Notes: generated by a model not told the origin, from the letters alone. Counted from the first letter of the stretch, positions 27,582 to 38,425 are shown. The stretch is 64,000 bases of DNA from Ruegeria atlantica (GCF_013032005.1 NZ_WQBE01000002.1:248001-312000); one strand, 5' to 3'. Translations and numbers: made by a program.

Positions 27582-28646
27582 CTAGCTCCGGTCGGATATC
27601 AGCTTGCCGACCAGTTGCGCCGTATAATCCACGATCGGTACGATCCGTCCATAATTCAGACGCGTGGGCCCGATGACCCCGACCGCACCAATTATCTTTC
27701 GATCAGCGTTCATATATGGAGACACCACCAAAGAGGAACCCGAAAGTGAGAAAAGTTTGTTCTCAGAGCCGATAAAAATGCGCACACCCTCGCCTTCTTC
27801 GGTCAATTCAAGGAATTCCGCGATGTCTCGTTTGCGTTCCAGATCATCAAACAGGGAGCGGATTCGGTCCAGCTCCTCAACTTCACCCGGTTCACCCAGC
27901 AGATTCGCCCGCCCGCGCACAATCAGACGGGCCGAGTCGCCTCCATCCCCGTCCCAAGCCGCCATGCCGCTTTCGACCATTTCCCGTGCCAGCACGTCGA
28001 TCTCTTGTTTACGCGCGTCAATCTGCGCCTGCATCTGACGGCGCACTTCGCCAAGCGTGCGACCTTCGATCAACGCGTTCAGGAAATTCGCCGCTTCACG
28101 CATCGAACTGGGTGTCTGCCCCGGTGGCGGTGTAAACAGGCGGTTTTCAACGTGCCCGTCAGCAAAAACCAACACCACTAAGGCGCGGTCATGAGCTAGA
28201 GAGACAAATTCGATATGCTTGATCTCGGATTCTTGCTTGGGCGTCAGAACTAGGGACGCACCATGTGTCACGTGTGACAAAGCTGAACCCACGCGATCCA
28301 GCATCCCGCCCACATCGCCTGCGTTAGACCCTAATGTTTCGTCCAGCTTCTGCCGATCAGCGGCGCCCAGATCGCCAACCTCAAGCAAACCATCGACAAA
28401 CATACGCAAGCCTTGCTGCGTCGGAATGCGCCCCGCACTGACATGGGGGCTGTCGAGCAAGCCCAGAAACTCCAGATCCTGCATCACATTGCGCACGGTG
28501 GCAGCGCTGACTTTTTCCGACAATGTGCGGGTCAGGGTGCGGCTGCCAACGGGCTCACCGCTGTCCAAATAACTTTCGACGATCAGCCGGAACACCTCAC
28601 GTGACCGGTCGTTCATCTCGTTCAGAATTTTGCTCGCTTCGCTCAT
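27582..28646 (-). CDS. hrcA: Heat-inducible transcription repressor HrcA
   Basis: A 354-residue protein with an N-terminal winged helix (S-A-A-T-V-R-N-x-M-x-x-L-E, about 50-65) and a GAF-like body typical of HrcA. It binds the CIRCE inverted repeat to repress groES-groEL and related operons, with GroEL as cofactor. No CIRCE element is visible before hrcA itself, so this operon is probably not self-repressed that way. It is co-transcribed with grpE. Confidence 0.95.
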   Translation of the reverse strand: MSEASKILNEMNDRSREVFRLIVESYLDSGEPVGSRTLTRTLSEKVSAATVRNVMQDLEFLGLLDSPHVSAGRIPTQQGLRMFVDGLLEVGDLGAADRQKLDETLGSNAGDVGGMLDRVGSALSHVTHGASLVLTPKQESEIKHIEFVSLAHDRALVVLVFADGHVENRLFTPPPGQTPSSMREAANFLNALIEGRTLGEVRRQMQAQIDARKQEIDVLAREMVESGMAAWDGDGGDSARLIVRGRANLLGEPGEVEELDRIRSLFDDLERKRDIAEFLELTEEGEGVRIFIGSENKLFSLSGSSLVVSPYMNADRKIIGAVGVIGPTRLNYGRIVPIVDYTAQLVGKLISDRS

Positions 28647-28669
28647 CAGCGGTCCCCTGCTGGGCCGTC

Positions 28670-28697
28670 ATTAAATCGCAGGCATATGAAAGGTCAA
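28670..28697 (-). promoter_or_regulatory. Promoter for hrcA-grpE
   Basis: On the minus strand TTGACC (28692-28697), 16 bp and TTTAAT (28670-28675) form a good sigma-70-like promoter 23 bp before the hrcA start. A DnaA-box-like TTATCCCCA (28727-28735) lies just upstream of it. Confidence 0.5.
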
Positions 28698-28758
28698 TCG
28701 GGGTTGCATCGTAAGCCATGAGGGCGTTATCCCCAACCCAGCAAACAAAGGATTTTCC

Positions 28759-29472
28759 ATGCGACCCTCAGGACGAGAATTAAGCGAAATGCGCGCCGTT
28801 TCAATCGAAACGGAGTTCACCAAACATGCCGAAGGTTCCTGCCTGATCAAAATGGGTGACACCCATGTACTGTGCACCGCCACGATCGAGGATCGCGTAC
28901 CCCCCTTCATCAAAGGCTCGGGTCTGGGCTGGGTTACGGCTGAATACGGTATGCTGCCCCGCGCCACTAACACTCGGATGCGGCGCGAGGCGGCGTCGGG
29001 CAAGCAAGGTGGGCGCACCGTTGAAATCCAGCGCCTGATCGGTCGTGCCCTGCGCGCCGGTGTGGACCGGGTTGCCCTGGGCGAGCGTCAGATCACTGTG
29101 GACTGTGATGTGATCCAGGCCGATGGGGGCACTCGTTGTGCTTCGATAACTGGTGGTTGGGTTGCACTGCGGCTGGCGGTGAACAAGCTGATGAAGGCCG
29201 GGGACGTAATCTCGGATCCGTTGATAGACCCTGTTGCAGCGGTTTCTTGCGGTATTTATGCCGGCCAGCCCGTTCTGGATCTGGACTACCCAGAGGACAG
29301 CGAAGCAGGCGTAGACGGCAATTTCATCATGACCGGCTCGGGCAAACTGATCGAAGTGCAGATGAGCGCGGAAGGGTCCGTGTTTAGCCGCGCGCAGATG
29401 GATCAGCTGATGGATCTGGCCGAAAAAGGCGTGGCCGAGCTGGCCGCAGCCCAGAAAGCCGCAACCGCATGA
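28759..29472 (+). CDS. rph: Ribonuclease PH
   Basis: A 237-residue phosphorolytic 3'-5' exoribonuclease that trims tRNA 3' ends. The N-terminal MRPSGR and the [13 protein letters not shown] region (RNA and phosphate binding) are typical of RNase PH. The ATG follows AAAGGA at good spacing. It is divergent from hrcA and overlaps rdgB by ATGA; the rph-rdgB-hemW order is usual in alphaproteobacteria. Confidence 0.96.
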   Translation: MRPSGRELSEMRAVSIETEFTKHAEGSCLIKMGDTHVLCTATIEDRVPPFIKGSGLGWVTAEYGMLPRATNTRMRREAASGKQGGRTVEIQRLIGRALRAGVDRVALGERQITVDCDVIQADGGTRCASITGGWVALRLAVNKLMKAGDVISDPLIDPVAAVSCGIYAGQPVLDLDYPEDSEAGVDGNFIMTGSGKLIEVQMSAEGSVFSRAQMDQLMDLAEKGVAELAAAQKAATA

Positions 29473-30083
29473 CCCGTAAGTTCGACGGCGATAGGCTGCT
29501 GGTGGCCACGCATAACAAGGGCAAGCTTGAGGAGATGAAGCATCTCCTTGAACCCTTCGGCGTGACCGTTGTTGGCGCGGCTGAGATGGACCTGCCCGAA
29601 CCGGAAGAAACTGAGGACACGTTCGTCGGCAATGCCCGGATCAAGGCCCATGCTGCCGCCCAGACCACTGGCCTGCCTGCCCTGTCGGACGATTCCGGGA
29701 TTTCCATTGATGCGCTGGATGGCGCTCCGGGTGTTTACACCGCCGATTGGGCCGAAACCGGTGACGGTCGCGATTTCTTGATGGCCATGACCCGCGCCCA
29801 TGATGAGCTAGAGGCGAAAGGCGCCGCCCATCCACGCACGGCGCAGTTCCGATGCACTCTGGTACTGGCCTGGCCCGATGGGCATGACGAGGTATTCGAA
29901 GGCATCGCCCCCGGTCACTTGGTCTGGCCCATCCGCGGCAAGGACGGGTTCGGATATGATCCAATGTTTGTCCCGGACGGGTACGACATTACCTTTGCCG
30001 AGATGGATCGCTGGGAAAAGAACAAGATCAGCCATCGCGGCCGCGCTGTGGAAATGTTCGTGAAGGGCTGCTTTGGCGGATGA
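29469..30083 (+). CDS. rdgB: XTP/dITP pyrophosphatase (HAM1/RdgB)
   Basis: A 204-residue house-cleaning enzyme that hydrolyses dITP, XTP and dHAPTP-like triphosphates to keep them out of DNA and [13 protein letters not shown] near the N-terminus and [13 protein letters not shown] are the family motifs, and GYDPMF lies near the C-terminus. It overlaps rph by ATGA and hemW by 11 bp. Confidence 0.95.
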   Translation: MTRKFDGDRLLVATHNKGKLEEMKHLLEPFGVTVVGAAEMDLPEPEETEDTFVGNARIKAHAAAQTTGLPALSDDSGISIDALDGAPGVYTADWAETGDGRDFLMAMTRAHDELEAKGAAHPRTAQFRCTLVLAWPDGHDEVFEGIAPGHLVWPIRGKDGFGYDPMFVPDGYDITFAEMDRWEKNKISHRGRAVEMFVKGCFGG

Positions 30084-31227
30084 TTGGCGCAATGGGGGCT
30101 TCGGCCTGTACGTGCATTGGCCTTTTTGTGAGGCCAAGTGCCCTTATTGCGACTTCAATAGCCATGTTTCACGTAATATCGATCAAAAACAATGGCTTAA
30201 TGCATATTTGGATGAGCTGCGCCGCACGGCTGCCGAAACACCAGACCGGGTTTTAAACACGATCTTTTTCGGCGGCGGCACGCCGTCGTTAATGGACCCA
30301 GACACTGTCGCCGCTGTGATCGATCAGGCCCGGGCCCTCTGGCATCCGGCCAATGACATGGAAATCACGCTTGAGGCCAATCCGGGCTCGGTCGAGGCTG
30401 GCCGTTTTGCCGCATATCGGGACGCCGGGGTGAACCGCATCTCGATGGGGGTTCAGGCGCTTAATGACGAAGATTTGCGTCGATTGGGTCGCATTCACAC
30501 TGTGGCTGAGGCACGTTCTGCCTTTGATATTGCCAGAAATTGCTTTGATAGGGTCAGTTTTGACCTGATCTACGCCCGCCAACACCAAACCCCCGAAGAC
30601 TGGCGAGCCGAACTGACCGAAGCCCTTTCGATGGCTGTCGACCACCTGTCGCTGTACCAACTGACCATCGAGAACGGAACCGCCTTTGGGGATCGCTATG
30701 CCGTTGGTAAACTGCGTGGCCTACCCGAAGATGACAGCGCTGCCGACATGTATTTGGAAACACAGGACATCTGCGAGGCACATGGCCTGCTGACCTACGA
30801 GATTTCCAACCACGCACGCCCCAGCGCTGAATCACAGCACAACCTGATCTATTGGCGCTATGGCGACTATGTCGGCATCGGGCCTGGTGCCCATGGGCGC
30901 GTCACCTTGAATGGTCAAAAACTGGCTACAGAAACCTACCTGTCCCCAAACGCTTGGCTAACTGCCGTCGGAAAAGGCAGCGGAGAAAAAGAACGCTCGC
31001 CCCTATCAGCGCAAGAACAGGCCAAGGAATACCTTATGATGGGGTTAAGAGTTGTGGAGGGTCTAGATATTGACAGGTATAATGCCCTGGCAGATCACCC
31101 GTTGCCGCAGGACAAATTGGCCGATCTAACGGAATTTGGGATGATCAAACAGACAAATGGCCGATTGATTGCCACCAAAGATGGGCGCGCCGTTTTAAAT
31201 GCGGTGATCCGGGAACTTCTGGGATAA
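30073..31227 (+). CDS. hemW: Radical SAM heme chaperone HemW (formerly HemN-like)
   Basis: A 384-residue radical SAM protein with the cluster motif CEAKCPYC (Cys19, Cys23, Cys26) in HWPFC context, followed by GGGTPS. The cysteine directly after the third cluster cysteine, used by true HemN, is not present (an Asp follows), which favours HemW, a heme-inserting chaperone for respiratory enzymes. Translation probably starts at TTG 30073, which has GAAGGG upstream and overlaps rdgB by 11 bp. Confidence 0.9.
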   Translation: MADDWRNGGFGLYVHWPFCEAKCPYCDFNSHVSRNIDQKQWLNAYLDELRRTAAETPDRVLNTIFFGGGTPSLMDPDTVAAVIDQARALWHPANDMEITLEANPGSVEAGRFAAYRDAGVNRISMGVQALNDEDLRRLGRIHTVAEARSAFDIARNCFDRVSFDLIYARQHQTPEDWRAELTEALSMAVDHLSLYQLTIENGTAFGDRYAVGKLRGLPEDDSAADMYLETQDICEAHGLLTYEISNHARPSAESQHNLIYWRYGDYVGIGPGAHGRVTLNGQKLATETYLSPNAWLTAVGKGSGEKERSPLSAQEQAKEYLMMGLRVVEGLDIDRYNALADHPLPQDKLADLTEFGMIKQTNGRLIATKDGRAVLNAVIRELLG

Positions 31228-31584
31228 ATGATGCAATATGTTTGGGCCACCCTGGGTTTGATTTGCGTTGGCTTCGCGGTGGTCGGCATCGTTCTGCCCT
31301 TATTGCCTACTGTTCCTTTTTTGCTGCTGGCCGCGTTTTTCTTTGCACGGTCGTCTTCTCGCCTGCACAACTGGTTGATTACACATCGCACTTTCGGCCC
31401 GTTGATCGTTGACTGGCAAACGTCCGGCGCTATCCGACCCGGGGCAAAAAAGGCGGCCACCATTTCGGTTGCCGCCGTGTTCGGGCTATCGGTTCTGTTG
31501 TCCCTGCCGTCTCATGTCCTGATCATTCAGGCCGTGGTTTTGGGCGCGGTAATGCTGTTTATCTGGACCCGGCCTAACGGCTAA
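31228..31584 (+). CDS. DUF454 family inner-membrane protein (YbaN-like)
   Basis: A 118-residue protein with three or four hydrophobic segments. The V-L-P-L-L-P-T-V-P-F-L-L-L-A-A-x-F-F-A-R-S-S motif in the first half is diagnostic of DUF454. Function is unknown. It begins at the base after the hemW stop, so it is probably co-expressed with hemW, and its last 11 bp overlap the convergent parB. Confidence 0.87.
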   Translation: MMQYVWATLGLICVGFAVVGIVLPLLPTVPFLLLAAFFFARSSSRLHNWLITHRTFGPLIVDWQTSGAIRPGAKKAATISVAAVFGLSVLLSLPSHVLIIQAVVLGAVMLFIWTRPNG

Positions 31585-32467
31585 GCTTGGCGCACAGATC
31601 GTCCAACTGATCCAGGTTTTCATAGGTCAGCACCACTTGCCCGGTTTCTGTTCCAGCCTTGTGATTGATCGCAACTTTCATCGCCAGAATTGCCGACAGG
31701 TCTTTTTCCAAGGCTCGCGTATCAGCGTCTTTACCCGCATCCAGGTTCCGGGAACGCGGGGCAGCTTTCGCCGGATCTGCCTGTTGTTTTTTCACCAGCG
31801 CTTCGGTTGCGCGAACCGAAAGCCCATCCCGTACTACGATTTTCGCCAGTTCTGATGGGTTTTCGGCCGTTATCAACGCTCGTGCGTGCCCAGCAGACAG
31901 CTTACCTTCGATGACCAGCGTCTGAACGTCCAAGGGCAACGACAGCAAGCGCAATAGGTTCGCAATATGACTGCGGCTTTTCCCCAAGGCTTCGGCCAAC
32001 TTCTCTTGAGTATGCCCGAAACGGTCCATCAACTGCTTATAGCCAGCAGCTTCTTCGACCGCATTCAGGTCAGCCCGCTGTATGTTTTCGATAATGGCGA
32101 CTTCCAACACCTCTGTGTCGTCAAACTCACGCACAATAACCGGAATATCATGCAACTGCGCCATCTGAGCAGCGCGCCAACGCCGTTCCCCGGCCACGAT
32201 TTCATATCCGCCATTGCTGATTTCCCGCACAATCAGAGGTTGAATAATGCCCTTTTCTTTGACCGAGGCTGCCAGCTCATCCAATTGATCCGCTGAGAAT
32301 GTACGGCGCGGCTGGTTTGGGTTGGCCTGCAGCTTTTCAATCGGAACTTTCATGTCCGGACGACGCGGTTCTGTAGTCACCAGACCTTCGGCTTCCTGCG
32401 TTACATCTGCCATCAGGGCAGATAATCCCCGGCCCAAACCTCTGGGTTTTGATTTTTTGACGGCCAC
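31574..32467 (-). CDS. parB: Chromosome-partitioning protein ParB
   Basis: A 297-residue protein: an N-terminal CTPase/ParB box with GERRWR at 93-98, a central helix-turn-helix (about 135-170, GKSRSHIANLLRLL) and a C-terminal dimerisation domain. It loads as a CTP-dependent clamp at parS and spreads. Translation starts at GTG 32467 with GAGGAGGG upstream. Two perfect parS sites lie 1.4 and 3.3 kb upstream inside rsmG and mnmG. Confidence 0.96.
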   Translation of the reverse strand: MAVKKSKPRGLGRGLSALMADVTQEAEGLVTTEPRRPDMKVPIEKLQANPNQPRRTFSADQLDELAASVKEKGIIQPLIVREISNGGYEIVAGERRWRAAQMAQLHDIPVIVREFDDTEVLEVAIIENIQRADLNAVEEAAGYKQLMDRFGHTQEKLAEALGKSRSHIANLLRLLSLPLDVQTLVIEGKLSAGHARALITAENPSELAKIVVRDGLSVRATEALVKKQQADPAKAAPRSRNLDAGKDADTRALEKDLSAILAMKVAINHKAGTETGQVVLTYENLDQLDDLCAKLSR

Positions 32468-32487
32468 TGCGCCCTCCTCACTGCCGC

Positions 32488-33291
32488 TCAGGCAGCGGCA
32501 TTTTTGTTCTTGTGAATGACTTCACGCGCCAAATGTCGATATGCCATCGCACCCAACGATCCCGAGTCATACTGCAAGACCGGCAAGGCGTATGACGGCG
32601 CCTCACTGACCCGCACATTTCTGGGTATCTTGGTTTTAAATACCATCTCACCCAGATTGTCACGTGCATCCTTTTCAACCTGGCGGGACAAGTTGTTGCG
32701 GTTGTCATACATGGTCAACACAACACCTTCGATTCTCAGGTCCGGATTCGCAGTTTGCCGGACCTCTCGGATCGTTAACATCAACTGCGAAAGCCCCTCC
32801 AGTGCAAAGAATTCACTTTGCAGGGGAACCAGAACGGAATGGGCAGCTACCATCGCATTCACAGTCAGCAAGTTCAGAGATGGTGGGCAGTCGATCAGCA
32901 CAAAATCAAGCTCAAACTGGTCGATCGAGGTCTGACGCAGGGCGTCATGCAACAAATAACTGCGTTTTTCATTGGAAATCAGTTCGATATCCGCCGAGCT
33001 TAGATCAACGGTTGCCGGTATTACCAGCAACCCGCCAATTTCTGTCTCTTGTACCACAGCTTCAAGCGGTGCATCGTCCAGGATCAAATCGTATGTGGTC
33101 CAATCCCTGTCCTCAACACCCAAACCGGTTGACGCGTTCCCCTGCGGATCCAGATCCACCACAAGAACCCTGCTTCCTGCTTCTGCCAAACCGGCCGCAA
33201 GGTTGATCGCAGTTGTTGTTTTTCCCACCCCACCCTTTTGATTGGCGACCGCAATTATCCGGGGCCCTGAGGGACGAGACAGATCAACCAC
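32488..33291 (-). CDS. parA: Chromosome-partitioning ATPase ParA (Soj)
   Basis: A 267-residue deviant Walker ATPase with KGGVGKTT at 19-26 (signature Lys19) and the Walker B VLIDCPPSL. It forms a DNA-bound gradient that pulls ParB-parS complexes toward a pole after replication. The start is GTG 33291, overlapping the rsmG end by 8 bp; parB follows after 20 bp. Confidence 0.96.
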   Translation of the reverse strand: MVDLSRPSGPRIIAVANQKGGVGKTTTAINLAAGLAEAGSRVLVVDLDPQGNASTGLGVEDRDWTTYDLILDDAPLEAVVQETEIGGLLVIPATVDLSSADIELISNEKRSYLLHDALRQTSIDQFELDFVLIDCPPSLNLLTVNAMVAAHSVLVPLQSEFFALEGLSQLMLTIREVRQTANPDLRIEGVVLTMYDNRNNLSRQVEKDARDNLGEMVFKTKIPRNVRVSEAPSYALPVLQYDSGSLGAMAYRHLAREVIHKNKNAAA

Positions 33292-33898
33292 GCGATACTC
33301 CTTTGATCCTTAGAATAACAGCTTGGGGCTCAGTTAAACTTGTAATCGGCTCGCAGTCGAAATTCCATTCCTTGCGCGCATCATTCAGCTCTTTTTTCCA
33401 GCTTGCGCCTTTCGGCAACAGCGCCGTACCGGACTCTTTTAAATGCCTGTCACAAAAGGACAATAACGTGGGCAGATCCGCAAGGGCGCGGGCAGACAAA
33501 ATATCGGCGTTCAACGGATCCACGGATTCTATCCTTTTTGACACAATAGAACAGTTCGCCCCGCATTCCCGTGCAACGCTACGCAGAAAGGCAGATTTAC
33601 GCTGATCGCTTTCTACAAGTGTAAATCGCGCCGCTGGCGCTTCTTCTATAGCCATGATCGCGCAAACCATGCCAGGGAACCCACCGCCGCTGCCCAAGTC
33701 TACCCAATTATGGAACACATCCGAACACCGGTATACCTGCACTGAATCCAGAATATGCCGTGACCAGATGTCATTCAGGCTGTTGCGCGACACCAGATTT
33801 ATCTTGGGATTCCAGCGCCGAACCAGTTCTACGTAGGTTTCAAGACGGCTAAATGTTTCACGTGAAACATCTAAACCTTTAAACACCTCATAGCTCAT
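33284..33898 (-). CDS. rsmG: 16S rRNA (guanine-N7) methyltransferase RsmG (GidB)
   Basis: A 204-residue SAM-dependent methyltransferase that modifies the 530-loop of 16S rRNA; loss of it gives low-level streptomycin resistance in other bacteria. The [11 protein letters not shown] motif binds SAM. Residues D-V-S-R-E-T-F near the N-terminus are encoded by a perfect parS site. It overlaps mnmG by ATGA and parA by 8 bp. Confidence 0.95.
   Translation of the reverse strand: MSYEVFKGLDVSRETFSRLETYVELVRRWNPKINLVSRNSLNDIWSRHILDSVQVYRCSDVFHNWVDLGSGGGFPGMVCAIMAIEEAPAARFTLVESDQRKSAFLRSVARECGANCSIVSKRIESVDPLNADILSARALADLPTLLSFCDRHLKESGTALLPKGASWKKELNDARKEWNFDCEPITSLTEPQAVILRIKGVSRG
33854..33869. promoter_or_regulatory. 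parS: parS site 1 (inside rsmG)
   Basis: A perfect 16-bp palindrome TGTTTCACGTGAAACA, the universal ParB-binding sequence. It lies in the coding region near the rsmG start, about 5.1 kb left of the proposed origin. Confidence 0.96.
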
Positions 33899-35772
33899 GC
33901 CTTTCGGACCTTTTGCTCTCGCCTCAACTTGGCCAGCAGTAAGGTCAAAGCGGCGGGCGTCACGCCCTCTACCCGCCCGGCCTGAGCAATATTGATCGGT
34001 TTTGCCTCAGACAGTTTTTGTTTCATCTCAGAGGATAGGCCTTCCAACGCCGAATAATCGAAATCGCGCGGTATTTCATAGGATTCATCGCGTTTCATGG
34101 CTTCAACGTCTTTTTTCTGGCGCGCAATATAGTTCGCATAAAGCGCATCCCGTTCGATCTGGCTTCGGATATCTTCCTCAATATCTTGCAAACCCGCCTC
34201 AAGCGGAATCAGATCATTGAACGTAACATCAGGAAAAGCCAGCAAAGCCATGCCATCTCGGCGATTTCCGTCCTGATTGACATTGATTCCAACTGCACGG
34301 ACCTCCTTTGGTGTATAAGTCCGGTCTGTCAGTATTGATTTGGCAGCTGTAAGTTTCTCTATCTTTTCATCAAATCTTTCAGCCCGCGTATCACCAACAC
34401 ATCCAAGGTCAATTCCAAGAGGTGTTAATCGCTGATCAGCGTTATCAGCCCGAAGAGACAACCTGAACTCTGCCCGAGAGGTGAACATCCGATAAGGTTC
34501 TGCAACCCCTCGCGTAGTCAAGTCATCGATCATCACGCCTATATAGCTGTCCGCACGCGTGAAATGAACGGGTTCCCGATCCAGGACAGCGAGTGCTGCA
34601 TTCAGACCAGCGACAAGCCCTTGTGCTGCTGCTTCTTCATATCCTGTAGTCCCGTTAATTTGTCCGGCAAGATATAGCCCCGGGGCATCAGGCAAGGACA
34701 AGGACGACGTCAGAACACGGGGATCGATATAGTCATATTCAATTGCATAGCCCGGTTGCAGGATCTCCGCCTTTTCCAGGCCTTTGATCGACCGCACATA
34801 ATCATGCTGGACGTCCTGCGGAAGCGAAGTTGAGATCCCGTTTGGATAAATCGTGTGATCATGGATTCCTTCGGGCTCAAGGAAAATCTGATGGGATTCT
34901 TTCTCGGCAAACCGAATAATCTTATCCTCAATCGAAGGGCAATATCTGGGTCCGACCCCATCAATATGACCGCCATACATTGCCGACCGTGACAGATTTT
35001 TTTCAATTATCTCATGAGTACGCGCATTCGTATGCGTTATTCCGCACGAGATTTGGGGTGCGACAGCTGACTCAGACAAAAACGAGAATAGCGTCGGATC
35101 TTCGTCTCCATCCTGCCGCTCTAGATCTGACCAATCAATGGTTCGACCGTCCAACCGGGGTGGTGTACCTGTTTTCAATCGCCCCATTGGAAGGTTTAAG
35201 CTATCCAATCGCTCTGCCAGTTTGACAGAAGGTCGGTCCCCCATTCGCCCGCCGGGTCGGGAAACGTCTCCGATATGAATCACACCACGCAGAAAGGTCC
35301 CGGATGTAAGTATCACGGCCGAGGCATGAATCTTGGACCCATCTGCCAATTGTATTCCGACGATACGAGGTCCATCTGTCAGAAAATCTGTGACCTCCCC
35401 GACCACCACGGATAAATGCTCTTGCGCCTGTGTCACTTTCTGCATGGCATCACGATACAGTGACCGGTCTGCCTGAGTCCTTGGGCCCTGCACAGCAGGC
35501 CCTTTGCGGCGATTCAGCAATCTAAATTGAATACCGGCCTGGTCTGCAACGCGGCCCATGACACCATCCATCGCGTCGATTTCGCGAACCAGGTGGCCTT
35601 TCCCCAACCCCCCAATGGCAGGATTGCAGGACATCACTCCAATATCGGACGCAGACAGCGTCACCAATGCCGTCTCAACCCCCATGCGTGCAGCGGCATG
35701 GGCGGCCTCGGTTCCGGCATGTCCGGCGCCAATCACAACAACATCGAACTTTGAATGTTTCACGTGAAACAC
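33895..35772 (-). CDS. mnmG: tRNA uridine-5-carboxymethylaminomethyl modification enzyme MnmG (GidA)
   Basis: A 625-residue FAD enzyme with the dinucleotide-binding [10 protein letters not shown] from residue 15. With MnmE it installs the cmnm5 group at the wobble U34 of certain tRNAs, using 5,10-methylene-THF. Translation starts at a GTG that is itself part of the parS sequence, so the N-terminus reads M-F-H-V-K-H. MnmE is the gene just before it. Confidence 0.96.
   Translation of the reverse strand: MFHVKHSKFDVVVIGAGHAGTEAAHAAARMGVETALVTLSASDIGVMSCNPAIGGLGKGHLVREIDAMDGVMGRVADQAGIQFRLLNRRKGPAVQGPRTQADRSLYRDAMQKVTQAQEHLSVVVGEVTDFLTDGPRIVGIQLADGSKIHASAVILTSGTFLRGVIHIGDVSRPGGRMGDRPSVKLAERLDSLNLPMGRLKTGTPPRLDGRTIDWSDLERQDGDEDPTLFSFLSESAVAPQISCGITHTNARTHEIIEKNLSRSAMYGGHIDGVGPRYCPSIEDKIIRFAEKESHQIFLEPEGIHDHTIYPNGISTSLPQDVQHDYVRSIKGLEKAEILQPGYAIEYDYIDPRVLTSSLSLPDAPGLYLAGQINGTTGYEEAAAQGLVAGLNAALAVLDREPVHFTRADSYIGVMIDDLTTRGVAEPYRMFTSRAEFRLSLRADNADQRLTPLGIDLGCVGDTRAERFDEKIEKLTAAKSILTDRTYTPKEVRAVGINVNQDGNRRDGMALLAFPDVTFNDLIPLEAGLQDIEEDIRSQIERDALYANYIARQKKDVEAMKRDESYEIPRDFDYSALEGLSSEMKQKLSEAKPINIAQAGRVEGVTPAALTLLLAKLRREQKVRKA
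35756..35771. promoter_or_regulatory. parS: parS site 2 (at the mnmG start)
   Basis: A second perfect TGTTTCACGTGAAACA. It overlaps the first codons of mnmG and supplies part of its GTG start codon. It lies about 3.2 kb left of the proposed origin and 1.9 kb from site 1. Confidence 0.96.
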
Positions 35773-35775
35773 TCC

Positions 35776-37062
35776 TTACTTACCCAGGCAGAAACTGGAG
35801 AATATCTCATCCAAAAGGTCTTCGACCCCTATTCTGCCGACCAATGTTTCAAGGGCGCGGATAGCCGTCCGCAACTCTTCTGCCGCGATATCATACAGGT
35901 CCGGGCCTGATTCCAGAACTGTCATCGCCGCGACCAAAGCTGCCTTGGATTCACTCAGTGCGATTCGGTGGCGTTCACGGGTTGCAATACCATGGCTTGT
36001 GGATCTCTCGCCCAATACACACGATATATGGGAAATTAGCTGATCAATTCCATGACCGGTTTTCCCGGAAATCCCGCCCTTATCATCCTCGCGCAGGTCA
36101 GATTTCGGAAAAAGCTGAATGTCACCTTCGACCATGGGAACACCAAGATCTGACGGGTCTTCGGTCAGAAATACCCGCAAATCAGCCGCGTCCGCACGTT
36201 TACGGGCCAGATTAATCCCAAGGTTTTCAACGTGATCTTCGGTTTCGCGCAACCCTGCGGTGTCCAGCAAAGTCACAGGCAAACCACCGAGATCCATGCG
36301 AACTTCAATAACGTCACGAGTTGTGCCGGCATATTCCGACGTGATCGCGGCCTCTCGACCCGCCAACGCATTCAGCAAGGTCGACTTGCCTGCATTGGGA
36401 AGACCAACAATGGCAACTTCGAACCCGGTCCGGATACGTTCGGCAATTTTTACACCGTCCGCTTCGCGTTGCAGGTCTTGCATGACTCCGGTCACCAATG
36501 TGCAGACCTCAGGTGTCACGTCGGTTGGAACCTCTTCATCGGCGAAATCTATCACGGCTTCCAGCAGAGACGCCGCCCGGATCAGGTCACGGCGCCAGCG
36601 TTCGGCCAAGCCACCCAGCTCTCCGGCCAAAATGGTCTGGGCCTGTTTACGCTGCGCCTCGGTTTCGGCATCGATCAGATCGGCCAGACCTTCGACCTGC
36701 GTCAGGTCCATCTTGCCGTTTTCCAATGCACGGCGCGTGAATTCCCCGGGTTCCGCAAGCCGCAACCCAACCGTATCGGACAAATTGCGCATTACCGCAT
36801 TAACCGAAGCCGTGCTGCCGTGTATCTGCAGCTCTGCGACATCTTCACCGGTAAAGCTGGCCGGGGCCTGGAAGGTCAGAACTAACCCATCATCCAAGCG
36901 CGACCCATCAGCTGCACACAAAGACCGAACCCGCATACCGCGGGGCGGTAGCGGGCTGCCGGTCAGGTCGGCTGCGGCTGAATGCGCCAAAGGGCCCGAG
37001 AGGCGGATGACCGCCACCCCTGCTTTACCCTGGGCGCTGGCCAAGGCGAATATCGTATCCAT
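35776..37062 (-). CDS. mnmE: tRNA modification GTPase MnmE (TrmE)
   Basis: A 428-residue GTPase: an N-terminal formyl-THF-binding domain, a helical domain and an inserted G domain with Walker [10 protein letters not shown] near 222-230 and DTAG. It ends in CLGK, the conserved C-terminal motif with the reactive Cys. It works with MnmG in U34 modification. mnmG follows after 3 bp, and rho precedes by 30 bp. Confidence 0.95.
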   Translation of the reverse strand: MDTIFALASAQGKAGVAVIRLSGPLAHSAAADLTGSPLPPRGMRVRSLCAADGSRLDDGLVLTFQAPASFTGEDVAELQIHGSTASVNAVMRNLSDTVGLRLAEPGEFTRRALENGKMDLTQVEGLADLIDAETEAQRKQAQTILAGELGGLAERWRRDLIRAASLLEAVIDFADEEVPTDVTPEVCTLVTGVMQDLQREADGVKIAERIRTGFEVAIVGLPNAGKSTLLNALAGREAAITSEYAGTTRDVIEVRMDLGGLPVTLLDTAGLRETEDHVENLGINLARKRADAADLRVFLTEDPSDLGVPMVEGDIQLFPKSDLREDDKGGISGKTGHGIDQLISHISCVLGERSTSHGIATRERHRIALSESKAALVAAMTVLESGPDLYDIAAEELRTAIRALETLVGRIGVEDLLDEIFSSFCLGK

Positions 37063-37092
37063 TCGAAGGCCTCGCGTCGGTTAAGACCTGTA

Positions 37093-38364
37093 TCAGGTAT
37101 TCATCGAGTCGAAGAACTCACCGTTGGTCTTGGTCTGCTTCAACTTAGACAACAGGAACTCGATCGCATCAGTGGTGCCCATCGGGTTCAAGATACGGCG
37201 CAGAACAAAGGTCTTGGCCAGATCACCTTTGTCGACCAGCAGGTCCTCTTTCCGGGTGCCGGATTTGAGGATGTCGATCGCCGGGAACACGCGCTTGTCT
37301 GCGATCTTACGATCCAGAACGATTTCCGAGTTACCCGTGCCTTTGAATTCTTCAAAGATCACTTCGTCCATCCGGCTACCGGTATCGATCAGCGCGGTGG
37401 CGATGATGGTCAGCGATCCGCCCTCTTCGATATTCCGCGCAGCACCAAAGAAGCGCTTGGGCCGTTGCAGAGCGTTTGCATCCACACCACCGGTCAGAAC
37501 TTTACCGGATGAGGGGACCACAGTGTTAAACGCTCTACCAAGTCTTGTGATCGAATCGAGAAGAATAACAACATCTCGTTTATGTTCGACCAAACGCTTG
37601 GCTTTTTCGATCACCATCTCGGATACGGCCACGTGACGTGTTGCAGGTTCATCAAAGGTCGAGGACACAACCTCACCTTTTACCGAGCGCTGCATGTCGG
37701 TCACCTCTTCGGGGCGTTCATCTATCAGCAGAACGATCAAATAGCACTCCGGGTGGTTCTGTTCGATCGAATGCGCGATGTTTTGCAAGATCACCGTCTT
37801 ACCAGTCCGCGGCGGCGCCACGATCAAAGACCGCTGTCCTTTACCGATAGGTGAGACCAGATCAATCACCCGGGCCGACTTATCTTTGATGGTGGGATCT
37901 TCGATCTCCATCTTCAGACGTTCATCGGGATACAAAGGCGTCAAGTTGTCGAACAGGATCTTGTGTTTGGCTTTTTCAGGCTCTTCAAAATTGATCTTGG
38001 TGACTTTGATCAGCGCGAAGTACCGCTCGTTCTCATCCGGTGCTTTGATATCACCTTCGACCGTATCCCCGGTGCGCAGCGAATGCTGACGGATCATATC
38101 CGGTGAAACGTAGATGTCATCTGGGCCCGGCAGATAGTTCGCTTCGGGTGAACGTAGAAAACCAAAGCCGTCCTGCAGCACTTCAAGCACGCCATCACCG
38201 CCAACGGTCCAGCCTTCATCGGCGCGTTCACGCAGAATCTGGAACATCATCTCGCCCTTGCGCATGGTCGAGGCGTTTTCGATTTCCAGCTCTTCGGCCA
38301 TCGCCAGAAGGTCTTTGGGGCTTTTGGCCTTAAGGTCAGCCAGATTCAGGGTGTCAGTTGTCAT
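37093..38364 (-). CDS. rho: Transcription termination factor Rho
   Basis: A 423-residue hexameric RNA helicase. The N-terminal Rho_N helices, an RNA-binding cold-shock-like fold with GFGFLRS, the Walker A PPRTGKT near 181-187 and the R-loop/Q-loop regions are visible. I chose the ATG at 38364 (M-T-T-D-T-L-N-L), with GAAGG upstream; an ATG at 38388 would add eight residues. A promoter and a leader of about 80 nt with a GC-rich hairpin precede it, as expected for a gene that controls its own termination. Confidence 0.96.
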   Translation of the reverse strand: MTTDTLNLADLKAKSPKDLLAMAEELEIENASTMRKGEMMFQILRERADEGWTVGGDGVLEVLQDGFGFLRSPEANYLPGPDDIYVSPDMIRQHSLRTGDTVEGDIKAPDENERYFALIKVTKINFEEPEKAKHKILFDNLTPLYPDERLKMEIEDPTIKDKSARVIDLVSPIGKGQRSLIVAPPRTGKTVILQNIAHSIEQNHPECYLIVLLIDERPEEVTDMQRSVKGEVVSSTFDEPATRHVAVSEMVIEKAKRLVEHKRDVVILLDSITRLGRAFNTVVPSSGKVLTGGVDANALQRPKRFFGAARNIEEGGSLTIIATALIDTGSRMDEVIFEEFKGTGNSEIVLDRKIADKRVFPAIDILKSGTRKEDLLVDKGDLAKTFVLRRILNPMGTTDAIEFLLSKLKQTKTNGEFFDSMNT

Positions 38365-38425
38365 GATATATACCTTCGCCGCAGGCATCGCGGCACGAAG
38401 TGGAATTTCAGTACGGAAGATACGC

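Noticed and set aside
30165..30180. TGTTTCACGT in hemW, matching the first ten bases of parS
   Set aside because: The second half of the palindrome is missing, so ParB would not be expected to bind specifically.
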